Shown here piece after piece: positions 1 through 12,586 of a stretch of DNA of 64,000 nucleotides. Numbering within the stretch: the stretch's first letter is position 1; the number at the start of each line of letters is the position of its first letter. Source of the stretch: Odobenus rosmarus divergens (lineage: Eukaryota; Chordata; Mammalia; Carnivora; Odobenidae); NCBI RefSeq assembly GCF_000321225.1, contig NW_004450585.1, positions 1,704,161-1,768,160 of the forward strand, in the 5' to 3' direction. A model generated the notes under the pieces. That model saw nothing but the letters and a program-made list of their open reading frames with translations, ran no database searches and was not told the origin of the DNA. A program made the position numbers and the translations under genes.

Positions 1-125
1 CCTGGGATCGAGCCCTGCATCGGGCTCCCTGCTCCGCGGGGAGCCTGCTTCTCCCTCTCCCACTCCCCCTGCTTGTGTTCCCTCTCTCTCTGTGTCTCTC
101 TCTGTCAAATAAATAAATAAAATCT
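1..125 (+). mobile_element. Can-SINE, cut by window edge
   Basis: The body and tail of a tRNA-Lys-derived Can-SINE: the CCTGGGATCGAGCCCTGCAT segment, the CT-rich region and a CAAATAAATAAATAAAATCTTTT tail. The head with the pol III A box lies left of the window. The next bases belong to an L1, so the SINE sits inside an L1 copy. Confidence 0.93.
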
Positions 126-214
126 TTTAAAATTAACAAGTCAGGAAACGACAGATGTTGGCAGGGATGCGGAGAAAGGAGAACCCTCCTACACTGTTGG
201 TGGGAATGCAAGCT
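126..214 (+). mobile_element. L1 ORF2 3'-end fragment
   Basis: About 90 bases match the end of L1 ORF2, including the segment around GGGATGCGGAGAAAGGAGAA and CACTGTTGGTGGGAATGCAA (the coding for the conserved Cys-rich L1 C-terminus). The match stops at about 214 without a poly(A) tail, so the copy was cut by a deletion. Confidence 0.75.
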
Positions 215-559
215 GAACTCATTTCTAATCACAAACCTCAATTGTGTTCTGAGTGCTCAATGGTACTGTAGTTCCATTCACTCTCTTCATCACCTACAAT
301 GATGACTTATGGATACCGCCTCCTCCTACAAATCTCCAGTATTTCCTCCCTCATGTTCACTCTCAGCAACCACTCTGCTTTCTATTTCACTAAGAAAACA
401 GAAACCTATGCAAGAGAATTTCCACAAGCTTATTGAGATTTCTTCTTAATTCAGGCAATCTGCTTTTATGACTATATATTCTGCCTTATCTTCTATTGCC
501 CTAGATAGTTTTGATCTGGTTCCCAGTTACCTCTTTGTCTTTATCACTTATGCCTTCTT
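215..559. other. No feature recognised
   Basis: Moderately AT-rich sequence with pyrimidine-rich runs. It may be the worn upstream part of the L2 that follows, but I cannot see a convincing match. Confidence 0.4.
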
Positions 560-1250
560 TTCTACTGCCCCCAACCTAGCTCATTACGTTATAACCACTT
601 TGGCCTCTCTGTGGCTCCTGCAACAAACATAGCATGTTCCCTACTCACTGCCTTTGAACTTGTTCTTTCCTCTGCCTCTAATAGTCTCAACTTGAATATT
701 CACATGACTTGTTTTCTTCCTTCCTTCAGGTCTTAATTCACTTGTCACCTTCAGTGAACAATTCCCTGCACACCCTGTCTAGAATTTTACATACACACAC
801 ACACAACATACTCCCTATACTGCTTTTATCATTACCTAACATACAACATATTTACATATTATTTTCTTTTTTTAAAGATTTTACGTATTTGTTTGACAAA
901 GAGAGTGAGAGAGAGCACAAGCAGGGAGGAGAGGGAGAAGCAGGCTCCCCACTGAGCAGGGAGCCTAATGTGGGACTCGATCTCAGGACCCTAGGATAAT
1001 GACCTGAGCCAAAGGCAGACACTTAACCAACTGAGCCACCCAGGCATCCCTACATATTATTTTCTTTAACATACAATTAACTTATTATTTTGTTCATTAT
1101 ATATTTTACTTATTCAGAATGTGAGCTCCATGTGGGCAGGTTTTTCTTCTTTGGTTCTATTCACTGCTGTTTCCCCAGCACCTATAAAACAGGGCTGGAA
1201 CATAAAAAGTACCCAAAACATATTTGTTGAGTAAATTAAATGAATGATGA
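560..1250 (+). mobile_element. L2 LINE, 3' part, split by a SINE
   Basis: An old L2 in forward orientation. Recognisable blocks are the 'CCTTCAGGTCTTAATTCAC...TCACCTTC' segment, 'GAATGTGAGCTCCATG TGGGCAGG', 'TTCACTGCTGTTTCCCCAGC' and the degenerate terminal 'TTTGTTGAGTAAATTAAATG'. A Can-SINE at 870-1050 splits it. Divergence is high, as expected for this ancient mammalian LINE. Confidence 0.8.
870..1050 (-). mobile_element. Can-SINE inserted in L2
   Basis: Reverse-strand Can-SINE from a T-rich tail to the head GAGCCACCCAGGCATCCC. It is flanked by a perfect 17-bp target duplication, tacatattattttcttt, at 853-869 and 1051-1067, so both ends are precise. It interrupts the older L2. Confidence 0.96.
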
Positions 1251-1369
1251 TTTCATTTAAGTTTAAAGCACTCATCTAACTATAGTAATTAAATAATTCA
1301 CTCAGTATATAATATACTAGAGAGCAGGGTTAGAAATAATATAAGTGATCCTCAATTCTCTTATTCTAC

Positions 1370-1850
1370 CTTTGTATTGCCTCTCAGGTTTTGGGAAAAT
1401 GTGATCTTTTGCTATACAAAATTTTCCATTTTTACATTATCAAACATGCCTATTTATTCTTTTCTGGCAACTTGATTTCCATTCTTGTTTAAGAAGGCTT
1501 CTCACAGAAACCCAGGTTGAATATGTAATCTCTAAAATATTTGTGCAGAATCTTTTTAAAACCATTTGGAATTTATTTTGTACAAGTTGTATTATAGTGG
1601 TCCAATTTATTGATTACATCTCCTATTTTGACTCCTATTTATTTAATCTTTCATATAGAGTTTAAATAATTTTATCTAATTCCCATAACAGTTCTGTTTG
1701 GATTCTAATTGAAATTTCATTAAATTTAATAATCAATATTTGAAGAATTAACATTTTTTCCATATTAACTCAAGACTAATAAATGAGACAGTTCATAGTT
1801 TTCTAATTCATGCTTCTCTTATCAGGTTTTGGGTAGATTTCTATTGCTGT
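1370..1850 (-). mobile_element. Ancient L1M fragment, ORF2 region
   Basis: Antisense L1 ORF2 sequence, worn. The best segment is 1690-1760, where 'TTCTGTTTGGATTCTAATTG' and 'CATTAAATTTAATAATCAAT' follow the L1 consensus. No reading frame survives. Confidence 0.6.
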
Positions 1851-1934
1851 TTATATTTTGTAACAATTTTAATCACAATGGAATTGCATTCCTTGAGTTT
1901 GAATAACATTCAGACTTAAAACAATCTTTTCTGG

Positions 1935-2480
1935 TGACTCTTCACCCCAATTTATAAATCATTAAATATTTCACACATATAAAGGAATATAAATAGCCAT
2001 GGACCCATTGCCAAGCTAAAAAAAAAAGGAACATTTCCAAAACATTTGAAAATCCCTGTGTCCCTTGTATGCATAACCTTTTTCTTCCAACTCAGAGGTA
2101 CCTGCCTTTCCAAATTTTGGATTTATTATTTTATGGCTCTTCTTCATGGCTTTATGATGTTTGTATTTATGTTTAAGATATATTGCTTAATTTGGCATGG
2201 ATTCGATTATTACTTAAAAGGAATAGTACCACATGTATTTTTCTGCAGCATAATTTTTTCTGTCATTTGTTTCTGAAAGACATTCATATTGTTGTGCATA
2301 TCTGTAACTCTTCATCTTTTTACTGAGTTATAGTATTGCACTATAGTATTATGTTATAATTTCTTTAGGCATTATTTAATCATTCTCTACTGATGGATAT
2401 TTAGCATATTTCTAAATTGTTGTCATGAATGATAATTATGATTTTGCTTTTACAAAAATTATATGATGAATACTATTTTA
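1935..2480 (-). mobile_element. Ancient L1M 3' end
   Basis: Antisense L1M 3' UTR running into the end of ORF2: 'CATTTCCAAAACATTTGAAA' near 2030, then the 'TTATAGTATTGCACTATAGT' and 'TACTGATGGATATTTAGCAT' blocks. It is one of two adjacent antisense L1M 3' ends here. Confidence 0.62.
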
Positions 2481-2499
2481 CATGTGTCCTGGTTGACAA

Positions 2500-3450
2500 A
2501 TGTATATATCCATATAACCACAACCTCAATCAACTTGTAGAACATTACATTTCCTCAGAAAATTCTCTCATTATTCTTTCCAGTGATAATCATTGTTCTG
2601 ATTTTTATCACCATAAACTAATCTTGTATGTTCCTGATCTTCATATAAATGAAATCATACAAAAAGTACTCTCTCTTATCTCTGGCATTTGTATGTAGGT
2701 TCTTCTTAGCAAATAATAATAATAAAAATTTAAAAAGTTGAGATTCATCTATATTTTTGGAAGTTTCAGTAATTTGTTGCTTTTATACTGCTGAGTAGTA
2801 ATCCATTCTGTGATTATATCAGAGTTTATTTACAAATTCACATATTATGAGCCATTTTGTTGATTTCAGGTTTTAGATATCATGAATAAAGCTGCTATGT
2901 ATATCCTTGTAAAATTATTTTATGAATACACATTTTTAATTCACTTAGGTAAATACATAGAATTGGATTTGTCAAATAGCTTTCCTAGGTAGTTCTACCA
3001 TTTTACATTGCCACAAGCAATTTCGGAAAGTACCTATTGCTCTGAAACTTTGCTAACTATTGGCATTATTAGTCTTAATTTTTTGCTGTTTTAATGAGTG
3101 TGAAGGAATGTCTCATTGAGCTTTAATTTGCATTTCCTTCATGGGGAAAAAAACTGTTGATCAAATTTCCATATTCTTAGTAGTTTATATATCCTACTTT
3201 GTGAATGGTTTGCTCAATTTTCTAAAACTCACCAGAAAGGGTAAAATCCTTTCATTTTAAAGTATTATCTTTTTATTATTGATTTTAAGTGTATTTTACA
3301 TATTTGGGATTCATATCTTTAACAGATATATGTATTACATATATTTATCCCAAGTCTATATATTGGCTTCTATTTTATTTAAAGTATCTTTTAAAGAACA
3401 GATTTTTTTGTTTGTTTTGAAGAGCAAATATTTTGCACAGTATGTAGTCC
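2500..3450 (-). mobile_element. Second ancient L1M 3' end
   Basis: A second antisense L1M copy that repeats the same consensus part as the element to its left. Signals include 'TTGAGATTCATCTATATTTT', 'ATGAATAAAGCTGCTATGTA', 'CCATTTTACATTGCCACAAG' and 'TTTAATTTGCATTTCCTTCA'. Since the same 3' consensus occurs twice in a row, these are two insertions, not one. Confidence 0.72.
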
Positions 3451-3734
3451 ATGATGTTATCAGAAATGAGAGTACTTGTTATAATTTCTGAAGGTAAATC
3501 TTTCATTACCTTTCTAAACTCTTCTCTAGTAGTGTGAGTACTTTTTTGGAAATTTTCTATTTTCAGGGACATTAATCATCCTTTCTGTCATGTATTTTCA
3601 TGTAGCTATATCTGGTATTATCTCATAATTTTACATCTATGTGATATATGTAGTTATTTCTTCTTCTACATTTTTTTCTTTTTCCCTTTTACTCATTTTT
3701 ATTCTTAATAAATCTCATGAGGTATCTCCCATTA

Positions 3735-4206
3735 CAGGTCTTCCTTGACTTACAGTGGGGTTACATCTTGATAAACCCATCATAATTTGAAAATGCATTT
3801 AATTCACCTAAAGCACAGACCATCATAGCTTAGCCTAGTCTACCTTAAATATGCTCAGAATGCTTACATTAGCCTACAGTTGGTAAAATCCCCTAACACA
3901 AAGCCTATTTTATAATAAAGTGTGGAATATCTCATGTAATATGTTGAATACTATACTCAAAGTGAAAAACAGAATGACTGTATGGGCACAGAATTATTTT
4001 AAGAATATCATTTGTCTACCCTCATGATCATGTGGCTGACTGGGAGCTGTGGCTCACTGCTGCTGCCCAGCAGCACATATCACTAGCCCTGGAGATGATC
4101 CAAATTCAAATTTTGAAGTACAGTTTCTACTGAATGCCTATTACCTTTCTCACCATGGTAAAGTTGAAAAATCGAAGTCAAACCATCCTAAATCAGGAAC
4201 CGTCTG
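3735..4206. mobile_element. MER2-type Tigger DNA transposon
   Basis: A non-autonomous TcMar-Tigger element with both ends. The left end starts CAGGTCTTCCTTGACTTACA and the right end finishes AAATCAGGAACCGTCTG, which pair as worn terminal inverted repeats. It is flanked by TA at 3733-3734 and 4207-4208, the expected target duplication. The inner 'CATAGCTTAGCCTAG' and 'GTGGCTGACTGGGAGCTGTG' blocks are diagnostic. It has no coding capacity, and mobility would have needed a transposase in trans. Confidence 0.88.
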
Positions 4207-4293
4207 TATATTATAGATGTTAAACAGTCTTGATTTTAAATTTTACTATTTTCTATATTTTACTTTATTTATTTCAACTTTTATTATTTTTTA

Positions 4294-4493
4294 TTTTTTT
4301 TAAGATTTTTTTATTTGAGAGAGAGAAAGAAAGCAGCGAGTGAGGGGAAGGGCAGAGGGAGAGAGAGAATCCTGAAGCAGGCTCTCCACTGAGCACGGAG
4401 ACTGACACAAGGCTGGATCCCAGGACCCTGGGAACATGACCTGAGCGGAAATCAAGCGTTGGCTGCTCAGTCGAGTGAGCCACCCAGGCACCC
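4294..4493 (-). mobile_element. Can-SINE, older subfamily
   Basis: Reverse-strand copy with the head GTGAGCCACCCAGGCACCC and the 'GAAATCAAGCGTTGG' segment typical of older Can-SINEs. The flanks atttcaacttttatt (about 4271) and atttcaatttttaatt (about 4497) are a worn target duplication. Confidence 0.9.
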
Positions 4494-4599
4494 GTAATTT
4501 CAATTTTTAATTTCAGTATGTTCTCTTTCTACTTTATTTTGTACTATTTTATTTTTTCTAAATTCATAAAATAATTTTTATATATATATATTTTTTATT

Positions 4600-5550
4600 T
4601 GTTAAGACATGAATAGTACATTCTCCTCTGGGTAGGACTTTTGCTATGCCCTTACAATTTTGTCATGAAGTGATTTTTTTCTTTTTGGCTTTCTAGAGAT
4701 ATCATAATTTCCATTTTCTTCCAGCTTGATCCAATAGTTATATATTTCCACAAAATAAATAACATTTTACATTTTTTTATTATGCTTTATTTGTTTATTT
4801 GGTAATAATCAATGAGTGGAACGTGTAAAAAATTTTTTTGTTTTAATTTTTTAAGCTTTTCTTGTGGCCAAGTATGGACAGATTTTTGCACCAAAAATAA
4901 GTATCTTCCCTTTTCAAGAGCTATAAACTCCTATGTATAGTTAATATGCAATGTTATTGATTTTATAATTCAATTTATTTTTATGACTATTGTTCCTATC
5001 TCTCTCCAAACCCAATAGAGGATAATTGAAATATCCCTTTACAAACAGATTCAGCTATTTTGCACCTTGTCAAATACAAGATGATGGCATATTTATATGG
5101 CATATTATAAATACGGCATATTATAAATTGTGTGTGTTATCATTACTTAATATCATTCTCATTTTCTGCCTTTTAACACTGATTGTGATATGTCTGATAT
5201 GACCACTGACATTTTACCTTCTTTACTTTTGCCTAGTGTTTCTTTCCCCATCCCTTCTTTAAGTTTGTATTTAATGCAATGCATTATTATGTGTCTTATA
5301 TTCTCTAGTGCATTGAACTGAACCTGACAGTCTCTGTCCTCTAATGAAAAAATTCAGTCCATTTATATTTAATGTTATTTTATAAATTTGACTTTGTTGC
5401 TTTTACCTAATTACATATCTCTTATGTATTAAATTTTCTTTTTTTTTCATTTGACCATACTGTTTTCATTCCATTTTAGCCTTGTAAATTTGAAAGTAGT
5501 ACTACAATTTATCATGTTATTGATATTATACCCCTTTCCTATTTATATAA
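4600..5550 (-). mobile_element. Ancient L1M fragment, 5' half
   Basis: Antisense L1M, heavily worn, apparently covering the start of ORF2 and the inter-ORF region. Weak matches are 'TCTGATATGACCACTGACAT' near 5190 and 'TCAGTCCATTTATATTTAAT' near 5355. Boundaries are estimates. Confidence 0.5.
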
Positions 5551-5930
5551 TCAGGGACATATTTCTCTATCATGATTAAAAAGAAGATGCTAGATATTTT
5601 TCCCACTCAGATGCACTCTTGTGTACATCAAAATGCTTTACTTTCTTTTACCGAAGACTTATCCCTCACTGCAGTAAGATTAGCTCAGAGGAATAAAATC
5701 TGTTCCTCACATTCCTACCTCTTTTTCCCTTCTGCCCAAAGAGGAGACATTTGGAAAAAATTTCATTCCTTACTTCCTTCCTCAGCTTATTCTGACCTCC
5801 AACACTAATTTCTATGTTTTGTTGAGATAGTTACATATTTTAAATTTGATATTGTTATTATCCTTTACAGAATAACTGTCCCATCTTTGTCACCCCTTTC
5901 TTGAGATTTCTCTATCATTTGTCTTATTTA
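5551..5930. other. No feature recognised
   Basis: AT-rich sequence between an L1M fragment and a SINE. It may be more worn L1M. Confidence 0.4.
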
Positions 5931-5937
5931 GAGCTTT

Positions 5938-6117
5938 TTTAAAAAAGATTTTATTATTTATTTATTTTAGAGAGAGAAAGAGTGTGTGCATGAGCAGGGG
6001 GAGGGGGAGAGGGACAAGCAGAGCCTGACATGGAGCTCAATCTCACGACCATGAGTTCATGACCTGAGCTGAAATCAAGAGTCAGATGCTCAACCAAATG
6101 AGCCACCCAGGCACCCC
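5938..6117 (-). mobile_element. Can-SINE, older subfamily
   Basis: Reverse-strand Can-SINE with 'GAAATCAAGAGTCAGATGC' and the head ATGAGCCACCCAGGCACCCC. The flanks share tttagagctttttt and tttagagttttt, an imperfect target duplication. Confidence 0.9.
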
Positions 6118-6119
6118 AT

Positions 6120-6640
6120 TTTTTTAGAGTTTTTAAGTGATTTCCACAGAAGCAGTACATGGGTATATTAGTGAAATTTCTGTATATCTTACATCTCTTC
6201 AAGTGTCTTTCTCCCACCCTCACATGTGGATAATAGAATTCTTGAATGGTATATAATTTCACCAGAAATACACATTTTTTCTAAAGTCAGGATCCAAAAA
6301 CTGGGCACATTTGAGTTAAAAGTCTCAGCTTTTAATATGGTATTATTTTCCTCTTTAATCTCTCTCTTAATACCTTTAATAACCAGTTATAAAATGTATG
6401 TAAAATATAATTGCATTGTCAAAAAAATAATAAAACACTAATAAATAATTTAATACAAAACCTGAGATCACCTAATAAATAATTTAGTTTTATTACTAAA
6501 TTTTCAGCTTTATATTATAGATATTATATATAGGAATTAAACATATGTGTTATACTCTATACTATATAGTAGTGTAAGTATAATATCACATTAGTGTATC
6601 ATATAAATATATAGTTTATTACTATATTATAGTTTTAAAA
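6120..6640. other. AT-rich unique sequence
   Basis: Very AT-rich, with a TATA/TAATA-rich patch at about 6500-6680 (low complexity). No gene or classifiable repeat is visible. Confidence 0.5.
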
Positions 6641-7860
6641 TTTTATGTTACTGTAATTTTTACAATATTATTTGAATGGACATACATTGCTCTTAGATAT
6701 AAAATTTTAAGTGGTATCAATTCTTTCTTAATATTAATTTAGATAGCTAATGCAATGCTAATCAAAATCTGAAAGAGAAATTTCCTGAAATTGATATCCT
6801 ATTTATTTTAATAGACTTATTTTCCTATATTTTATAGCAAAATGGCAAAATGGTCCTAAGGTTCACCTGCAAAATTCATTATAAGAATATATGTATTAAT
6901 CAGCACTCATACCCCATGTCATAATCCAAAATTATTGCACAAGGATTAAGGTGTTAGATGATAAAATAAGAACTAGAGGAAAATTCTATCAGTTTACCTT
7001 TCAATTCTCTAGATGAGGTCAGACTCCAAACATAAGTGCAAGCAAAAAGAAATCATGATAGAAAACTCCAAGGATTTGAGTTTGGTCAAAATTAGGTATG
7101 TCAAATATATACCAAAAAAAATGAAAAGGCAAAGAAATGATATTTGGAAAAACTTCTTATAAATACATAGAGATTTATAATATTAATAAATAAGTTCTTG
7201 CCAATCAATAAGAAAAAACTAATAGCTCAATAGAGCTATTATGATATGAGAAGTACAAATGCTTAATACGCATCCGAAAAATATTCAACCACATCTGCAA
7301 TCAAATAAATGCAAATTAAAACAAAATACTCTTTTTCATCCATTATGTCATCAAAAATTTTTCTAATAATTACTTTTTTATCTTTCTTTTAGTATTATAA
7401 CTAGTGGGATACAGGAGAACCAAGATTTAGGCATAATTTCAAAGTATTGGTAGACATTTAAATTGAAATAATTAAGCTGGATATAAATTTTATACTTATA
7501 GTTACAAGCATAAATTTTGGGGTATTTTTTTGTGGATGTATGTGGTGAAGAAAACCAAAACTTTATGAATGAGAATATTGATTATAACATCACCTAAAGC
7601 AATAAAACACTGTAAACAACCTAAATGCCCAAGAGTAAGGGAAGAATTAAATATATTTTGGCACATACATTTGTTGAAGCATATAGAAACATTTAAAATA
7701 TTTTAGATTTTAATATAATGGGAAAATAATAAAAGATACAGCTAACTTTAAAAAATCAGAATATATGCTCAATATTTAGAAGATTTGCAATTCAATAAAA
7801 ACAGTATATACACAGAAAAAAGATAATATACTAAATGTTAGCAATACTTCATACTCAAGG
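6640..7860 (+). mobile_element. Ancient L1M, ORF2 3' half
   Basis: Forward-strand L1M with many stops. Landmarks in consensus order are 'GCAATGCTAATCAAAATCTG', 'ATGGCAAAATGGTCCTAAGG', 'AATGAAAAGGCAAAGAAATG', 'CAAATAAATGCAAATTAAAA' and 'AACAACCTAAATGCCCAAGA'. It reads from the C-terminal third of ORF2 into the 3' end. Confidence 0.7.
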
Positions 7861-7984
7861 ATGTTATTAAAGAGCTATTCATTTTTCTATATTAGTATTT
7901 TTCTACAATAAACAGCCATTCTTTGATATCAGAAAAATATTTAACATCATAAAAGTTGTCAATACAAAGTGATTAATGGTAAAT

Positions 7985-8048
7985 GATGGAAATAGATCAG
8001 CATCTAGAACATAGTAGCTGTTCAACAAATATTCATTGAATGGCTTAG
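7985..8048 (+). mobile_element. L2/MIR 3'-end fragment
   Basis: A short match to the shared L2/MIR tail: 'AGAACATAGTAGCTGTTCAA' then 'CAAATATTCATTGAATGG'. It is too short to tell the two families apart. Confidence 0.6.
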
Positions 8049-8050
8049 CA

Positions 8051-8489
8051 CCCAATATTAATTCTTTTACACTTTATTGTCTTTTCTCTTTCTCAATCTT
8101 TTGTTTCCTTATACTTTGTTTCTGTATCCTGATTTCTTGGATATTTTTTCCACAATTGCTCTAAATGCTTTTGTACTGTTGCTCACTATTTGTCATCATT
8201 TTTGTAAATGACAATAATAAACTGATGAATTTTATATTTTGTGGTCATATTATCAAAGATTAAAACTCTAGTCCACTTTTGTGTACATATTATTCAATCT
8301 TTAGAAAAAAATTGTTAACAGAAGATGCCAAAGGGAAAACTGAGGCCCAGGGCCAAGTATAGTAAGAGAATGCTTAGGTGTTTGGAAAGTTCTGACTCTC
8401 AAAGATGGGATGACCATTGAAGTAAGGCATCCTGGGCATCTAAATTACTAATCTTTATAAGATAAAATGATGAAAGAAATAGTAATTAA
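8051..8489. other. No feature recognised
   Basis: AT-rich sequence lying between the L2/MIR tail and the MaLR LTR. No open frame or repeat is evident. Confidence 0.4.
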
Positions 8490-8853
8490 GAGTGATACTA
8501 TAGGGTGAACATTTGTGTCTCCACCCCCACCCCGCAAATTTATATGTTGAAACCAGTCCCCAGTATGGTGGTATTAGAGGTGATTAGAGCATGAGGGAGA
8601 AGCTCTCATGAATGGGATTTGTGCTTTTATAAGAGACTCCAGAGAGTTCTCTTGCCTCTTCTTCCATGTAAGGACATAGCAAAAAAAGACAACTGCCTAT
8701 AAACCAGAAGTGGGCCCTCACCAGACACTGAATCTGCCAGAACCTTGATCTTGGAATTCCCAGTCTCTAAAACTATAAGAAATTAATTTCTGTTGTTTAT
8801 ATTCTACCCAGTCAATGGTATTCTGTTATAGTTGCCAAAACAGATTAAGACAA
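8490..8853 (+). mobile_element. MaLR solo LTR (MST/MLT1 group)
   Basis: A forward MaLR LTR of about 360 bp, close to the usual family length. Seen in order: 'AATTTATATGTTGAAACC', 'GGTGATTAGAGCATGAGG', 'CTCATGAATGGGATTTGTGC', 'GGGCCCTCACCAGACACTGA' and 'TTTCTGTTGTTTATATTC'. No partner LTR or internal region adjoins it, so it is a solo LTR. Confidence 0.9.
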
Positions 8854-10107
8854 GTAAGGTTTAATTTTTTAATATGATCAATTGGAAGTATTTTGCTTTG
8901 AGCTTCACTTTCATGGAAAATTGAACTACCAGATTCAGATGGATTATACAAAAGCATGTATTTTTAGTCTTTCTTGATTTTTATTTAAGAGTAGCATCAT
9001 ATTAGACTTCCTGCCTTTAGGTGTAATAGATTAAGTATATCGGTAAAAGCAAGTCCCCCATCTTGCCAAAATACAAGGCAGTTTGGGCAAAATAATCCTA
9101 AGTGATGCTTAGAAATTTACTTGAGTCTTCAATAAAATCATAGATAAAGCATGAGCACAGGAGTTTATTGCAGATAAAAAATATTTATCAAATGTTTTCT
9201 GCCCCACTTACCAAACACAGATAATTGATTTCAGTGCAGATGTGGTTTTTGGCAGTGCTTAAGCTGCAAATTCTTAATTATGTAGGAAAGTTGAGCCTGA
9301 AAAGTAAAACAAAGAAACATGTACAAACTAAATGTCAAATGTAAAAAGTAAAGCTTGTTTTATGGAAAACAATTGGTACTTCTCATTTTATCAAAAAGAA
9401 GCAAGCTTACAAATTGATCCATATAATATTTCCTTATAAATATAAAACTCCTGCCATCATTGTCTTTGGTTTTCCCCTTAGCTGTTCAAGTCTGAATCTG
9501 ACAGATGTTGATTAAATGTGTCTATTCCATTTACAAAAAACAGATTCTTTTAATTGCTGGAATATACCAATAGATATTCATAACATTATCATTCCAACAC
9601 AGTACATCATGATATTTCTTTAACTACCATTTACATCTTGATATAGTCTTTAACTTTTTTTTCATTTATGCTGTTATTACCCAAGTAATATAATATGCTG
9701 TAGTGGTTTTAAACTCAATACTTAGTAAATTAATTCCCAGTTGTCTTCATAAATACTCGAGAGTATTAGAAGGTTGTACACTACCTAAGCTATAAAATAT
9801 TATTAGGAGTTTCTAGTGAAATATGTACTTTTTACGCTATTTTGCAAAATTATTTAATGTCACTTAATGCCATCTGATGGCATCTTTATAGAGGATTGCT
9901 ACTTTTAAGGGAATTTAAAAAGACAGTAAAAAAACAAGGATATTTTAATTTTGTGTGGTATGCATCAAGTAGAAAGATGACTTACAACTATCTTTCAAAG
10001 AATATTTCAAAATATGCCCAACTTTCATCCCTTAATAATACTCCTGAAAATAAAAAACTCAAAATATTGTATAAAACCTCCTCCTTTATTTAAAGAGGGA
10101 AATGTGC
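8854..10107. other. Unique AT-rich sequence
   Basis: About 1.25 kb with no recognisable transposon, RNA gene or coding exon. The frames here are short and unlike any protein I know. Confidence 0.5.
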
Positions 10108-10132
10108 TTGTGTGTGTGTGTGTGTGTGTGTA
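10108..10132. repeat. (GT)n microsatellite
   Basis: About 12 GT units. A purine-rich low-complexity run (GAGA/GAAA) follows to about 10235. Confidence 0.95.
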
Positions 10133-10235
10133 AGCAAGCCAGAGTGTGAAAGATTGTGAGAGAGGAAAAGAGAAACAGAGAAATAGAAATCAGAAGAAAA
10201 TAAAAAGAGAAAACTAAAAGAGAAGTCAAATGAAT

Positions 10236-11239
10236 AAATAAAACATTGTGTCCACCTAATGTATGTAGGAAAATTAAAGTCAAAGCATATTAAACCCTCC
10301 AAAAAAATCACTGTCTAATTCTTCTGTATGCTTTATTTTACTTAGACCTCTTGAGAGAAGTCAGAATTTATCACCCAATCACACTGGCCTAATATAACTT
10401 TTCATCCTCTCTTGAAATTTCAAAAATCCACAGATATCTTTAGACATGCGTCCTTCTAGGGCCCAGAAACAACAGGCATTCCCTATGTTGTAGCAAAAGA
10501 AAAGATTCACTATGAATCAAAAAGGAAATGAATGTAAAAAAGAGGGCAAAGAATGTCACACGTACAGCTTGCCACTGTTGTTGGGCCTATTTTTCCTTTC
10601 ACTGGGTCAGTGACCTCAGTGTTCACTACTGTCAAGTAAAATGGTCTGAGCAACACCTGTTTTCCCCAAACCCTTGACCCTTACTCAGCTGGCAGCATGA
10701 CAGGCCCTCATGAAGTGCATAGTAATGGAGTCAAGGAAATGGGCAGCTGCCAAGGGAATTGTGCCATACTTTTTGACTTGTCACTTATACAGTATCTCTC
10801 ACCTCATTTGTAATGGAGAGAAATGTGTTTTAAAATTGAAGACAGTATTGATTAGTCTAAAAAGCTTTAAATTGCGTTTCAAGATATCACAGCTTTATTC
10901 ACTGTCACTTGTCAGCAAATGACCTTGTAAAATTTTTGAGCCTTAAAGCATTCAGATTTTATTTTCCATTGTGGTGAATATTGCCTCTACTGTGTCTCTG
11001 CTGGATATGCATCACCATTTATTTGGCCTCTACCAAGGATCTTGTTATGTCCCCAATGAAATAAGAAAGCCCAATTCTATTGGGGCATCTCCTGTTGTCA
11101 TTGGTGACCTAGAGAAGACAACTATAAGGGAATTTTTCAACAGTCTGTCTTTATTCCCTAATCTGGGCAAGTTAATTTCTAAATCAGGAGCACAGCTCAT
11201 GCTCTGAGATAATCTTTTTAGCAACAACCTGGGGATACT
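10236..11239. other. Unique sequence
   Basis: No gene recognised. The 10560-10960 part is less AT-rich and repeat-free. The 78-residue frame at 10971-11207 and an overlapping reverse frame are unlike any family I know and probably chance. Confidence 0.45.
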
Positions 11240-12070
11240 CTTCAACCTTCAAGTCTAGATTACATTTTTCTTCAATTTCAAGTCTTTCTATTTCTTGGTT
11301 TATTTCTTTATTTGTCTTTCTGTGGCTCTTTGGAAAGCAATCTTCTTTACTCTGGCTATTTTAAAGATTGTCTCTTTGTCTTAGGTTTTCAGCAGTTTTC
11401 TATGGAGTACTTGTTTTGGGGTGGTTTTATTTTGGTTTTGGTTTGTTTTGTTCATTAATTCTGTCTGAAATTCACAAAGCTTTGTGAATGCTGCAATTTT
11501 TTTCTATCCAGCTTGGAAAACTTTAAACCAATATCTCTTCAATTACTGCAGAAAAATGGGTTCTGCCCCATTCTCTTCCCCTTCTCCTTCTGTAACTTCA
11601 ATTACGTCTATGTTAGACCAGTTAGCCATGTTTTGCATATCTTTTACATTTTTGCCTTATTTTCTATCCTTTAGTCTTTCCTCGTTTCAGTCTGGAATAT
11701 TGTCTTTTGCCCTCTCTTCCAAATTGTTAATTCTCTCTTAAACTACATCTATTCTGCTGTTAAGCCCATCTTTTGTATTCTTAATTACATTTATTGTATG
11801 ATCCACTTTCAGAATTTTTATTAATTATTATAATTTCAAGTTCTGTGCTGAATTTTTGTCTGATACCACCATATCTGGGTTTTCTATAGATTAGTCACTA
11901 TTTTCTGTTTTTTTCTCTAGATTTTCAGTTAATTCTTAACCTTTACATGCGTGATAATTTTTAAAGCTGTTACATGAGAAATTAAAGAGATAATTGGAAG
12001 TTCTGAATGATGCTACTTTCTTCAGAGACTATTTACTTTTATTACTGGCATACAATTAGAGAAAGAATGG
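11240..12070 (-). mobile_element. Ancient L1M/HAL1 5' part
   Basis: Antisense L1M sequence from the ORF1/5' UTR region. The best landmarks are 'TCTGCCCCATTCTCTTCCCC', 'AATTACGTCTATGTTAGACC' and 'TCTGCTGTTAAGCCCATC'. The 85-residue forward frame inside it is a shadow of this element. Confidence 0.68.
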
Positions 12071-12586
12071 ACCATTTTAATACAGTGTGAAATTGAATTG
12101 ATTTCAGAGAGAAAGTTTACTCATTGTGATGTCTGGTCTATTTCTTGTTTACCTATATTCAGATTTTTGTACCTCATTTTTAATACATTGCCTAGAGGGA
12201 AACAGTAAGCCACTTTTTTCACACATATTTCATTAAGCTGCATAAAAATTCTAAATTTTCAATGAAACAGAAAGTTATTGAACTCTACTCAAAGAATTGA
12301 AAGAATAAACGCTCCTTGAAGCATATGAAATACTGAGATGCTGTCAATTAAGCATTTGAGTTTCTCCAACTATTTTATTTCCTTTTCTCAGACTCATCTT
12401 TGCAAAAGCCAGGCAGGCTGTGTATATGGCATATACATTTATTTTTTGTGATGCCTAAACTATCAAGGAAACATACTGGTTTGGTTATTTGGGTCATATG
12501 AATATGGATTTAAATCCTGGACATGACTTATATAAGGTACATGACATAATTTAACTATCTAATTAGTATTTTAAAAGTAATTTCTT
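12071..12586. other. No feature recognised
   Basis: AT-rich sequence between the L1M fragment and a SINE. Confidence 0.4.
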
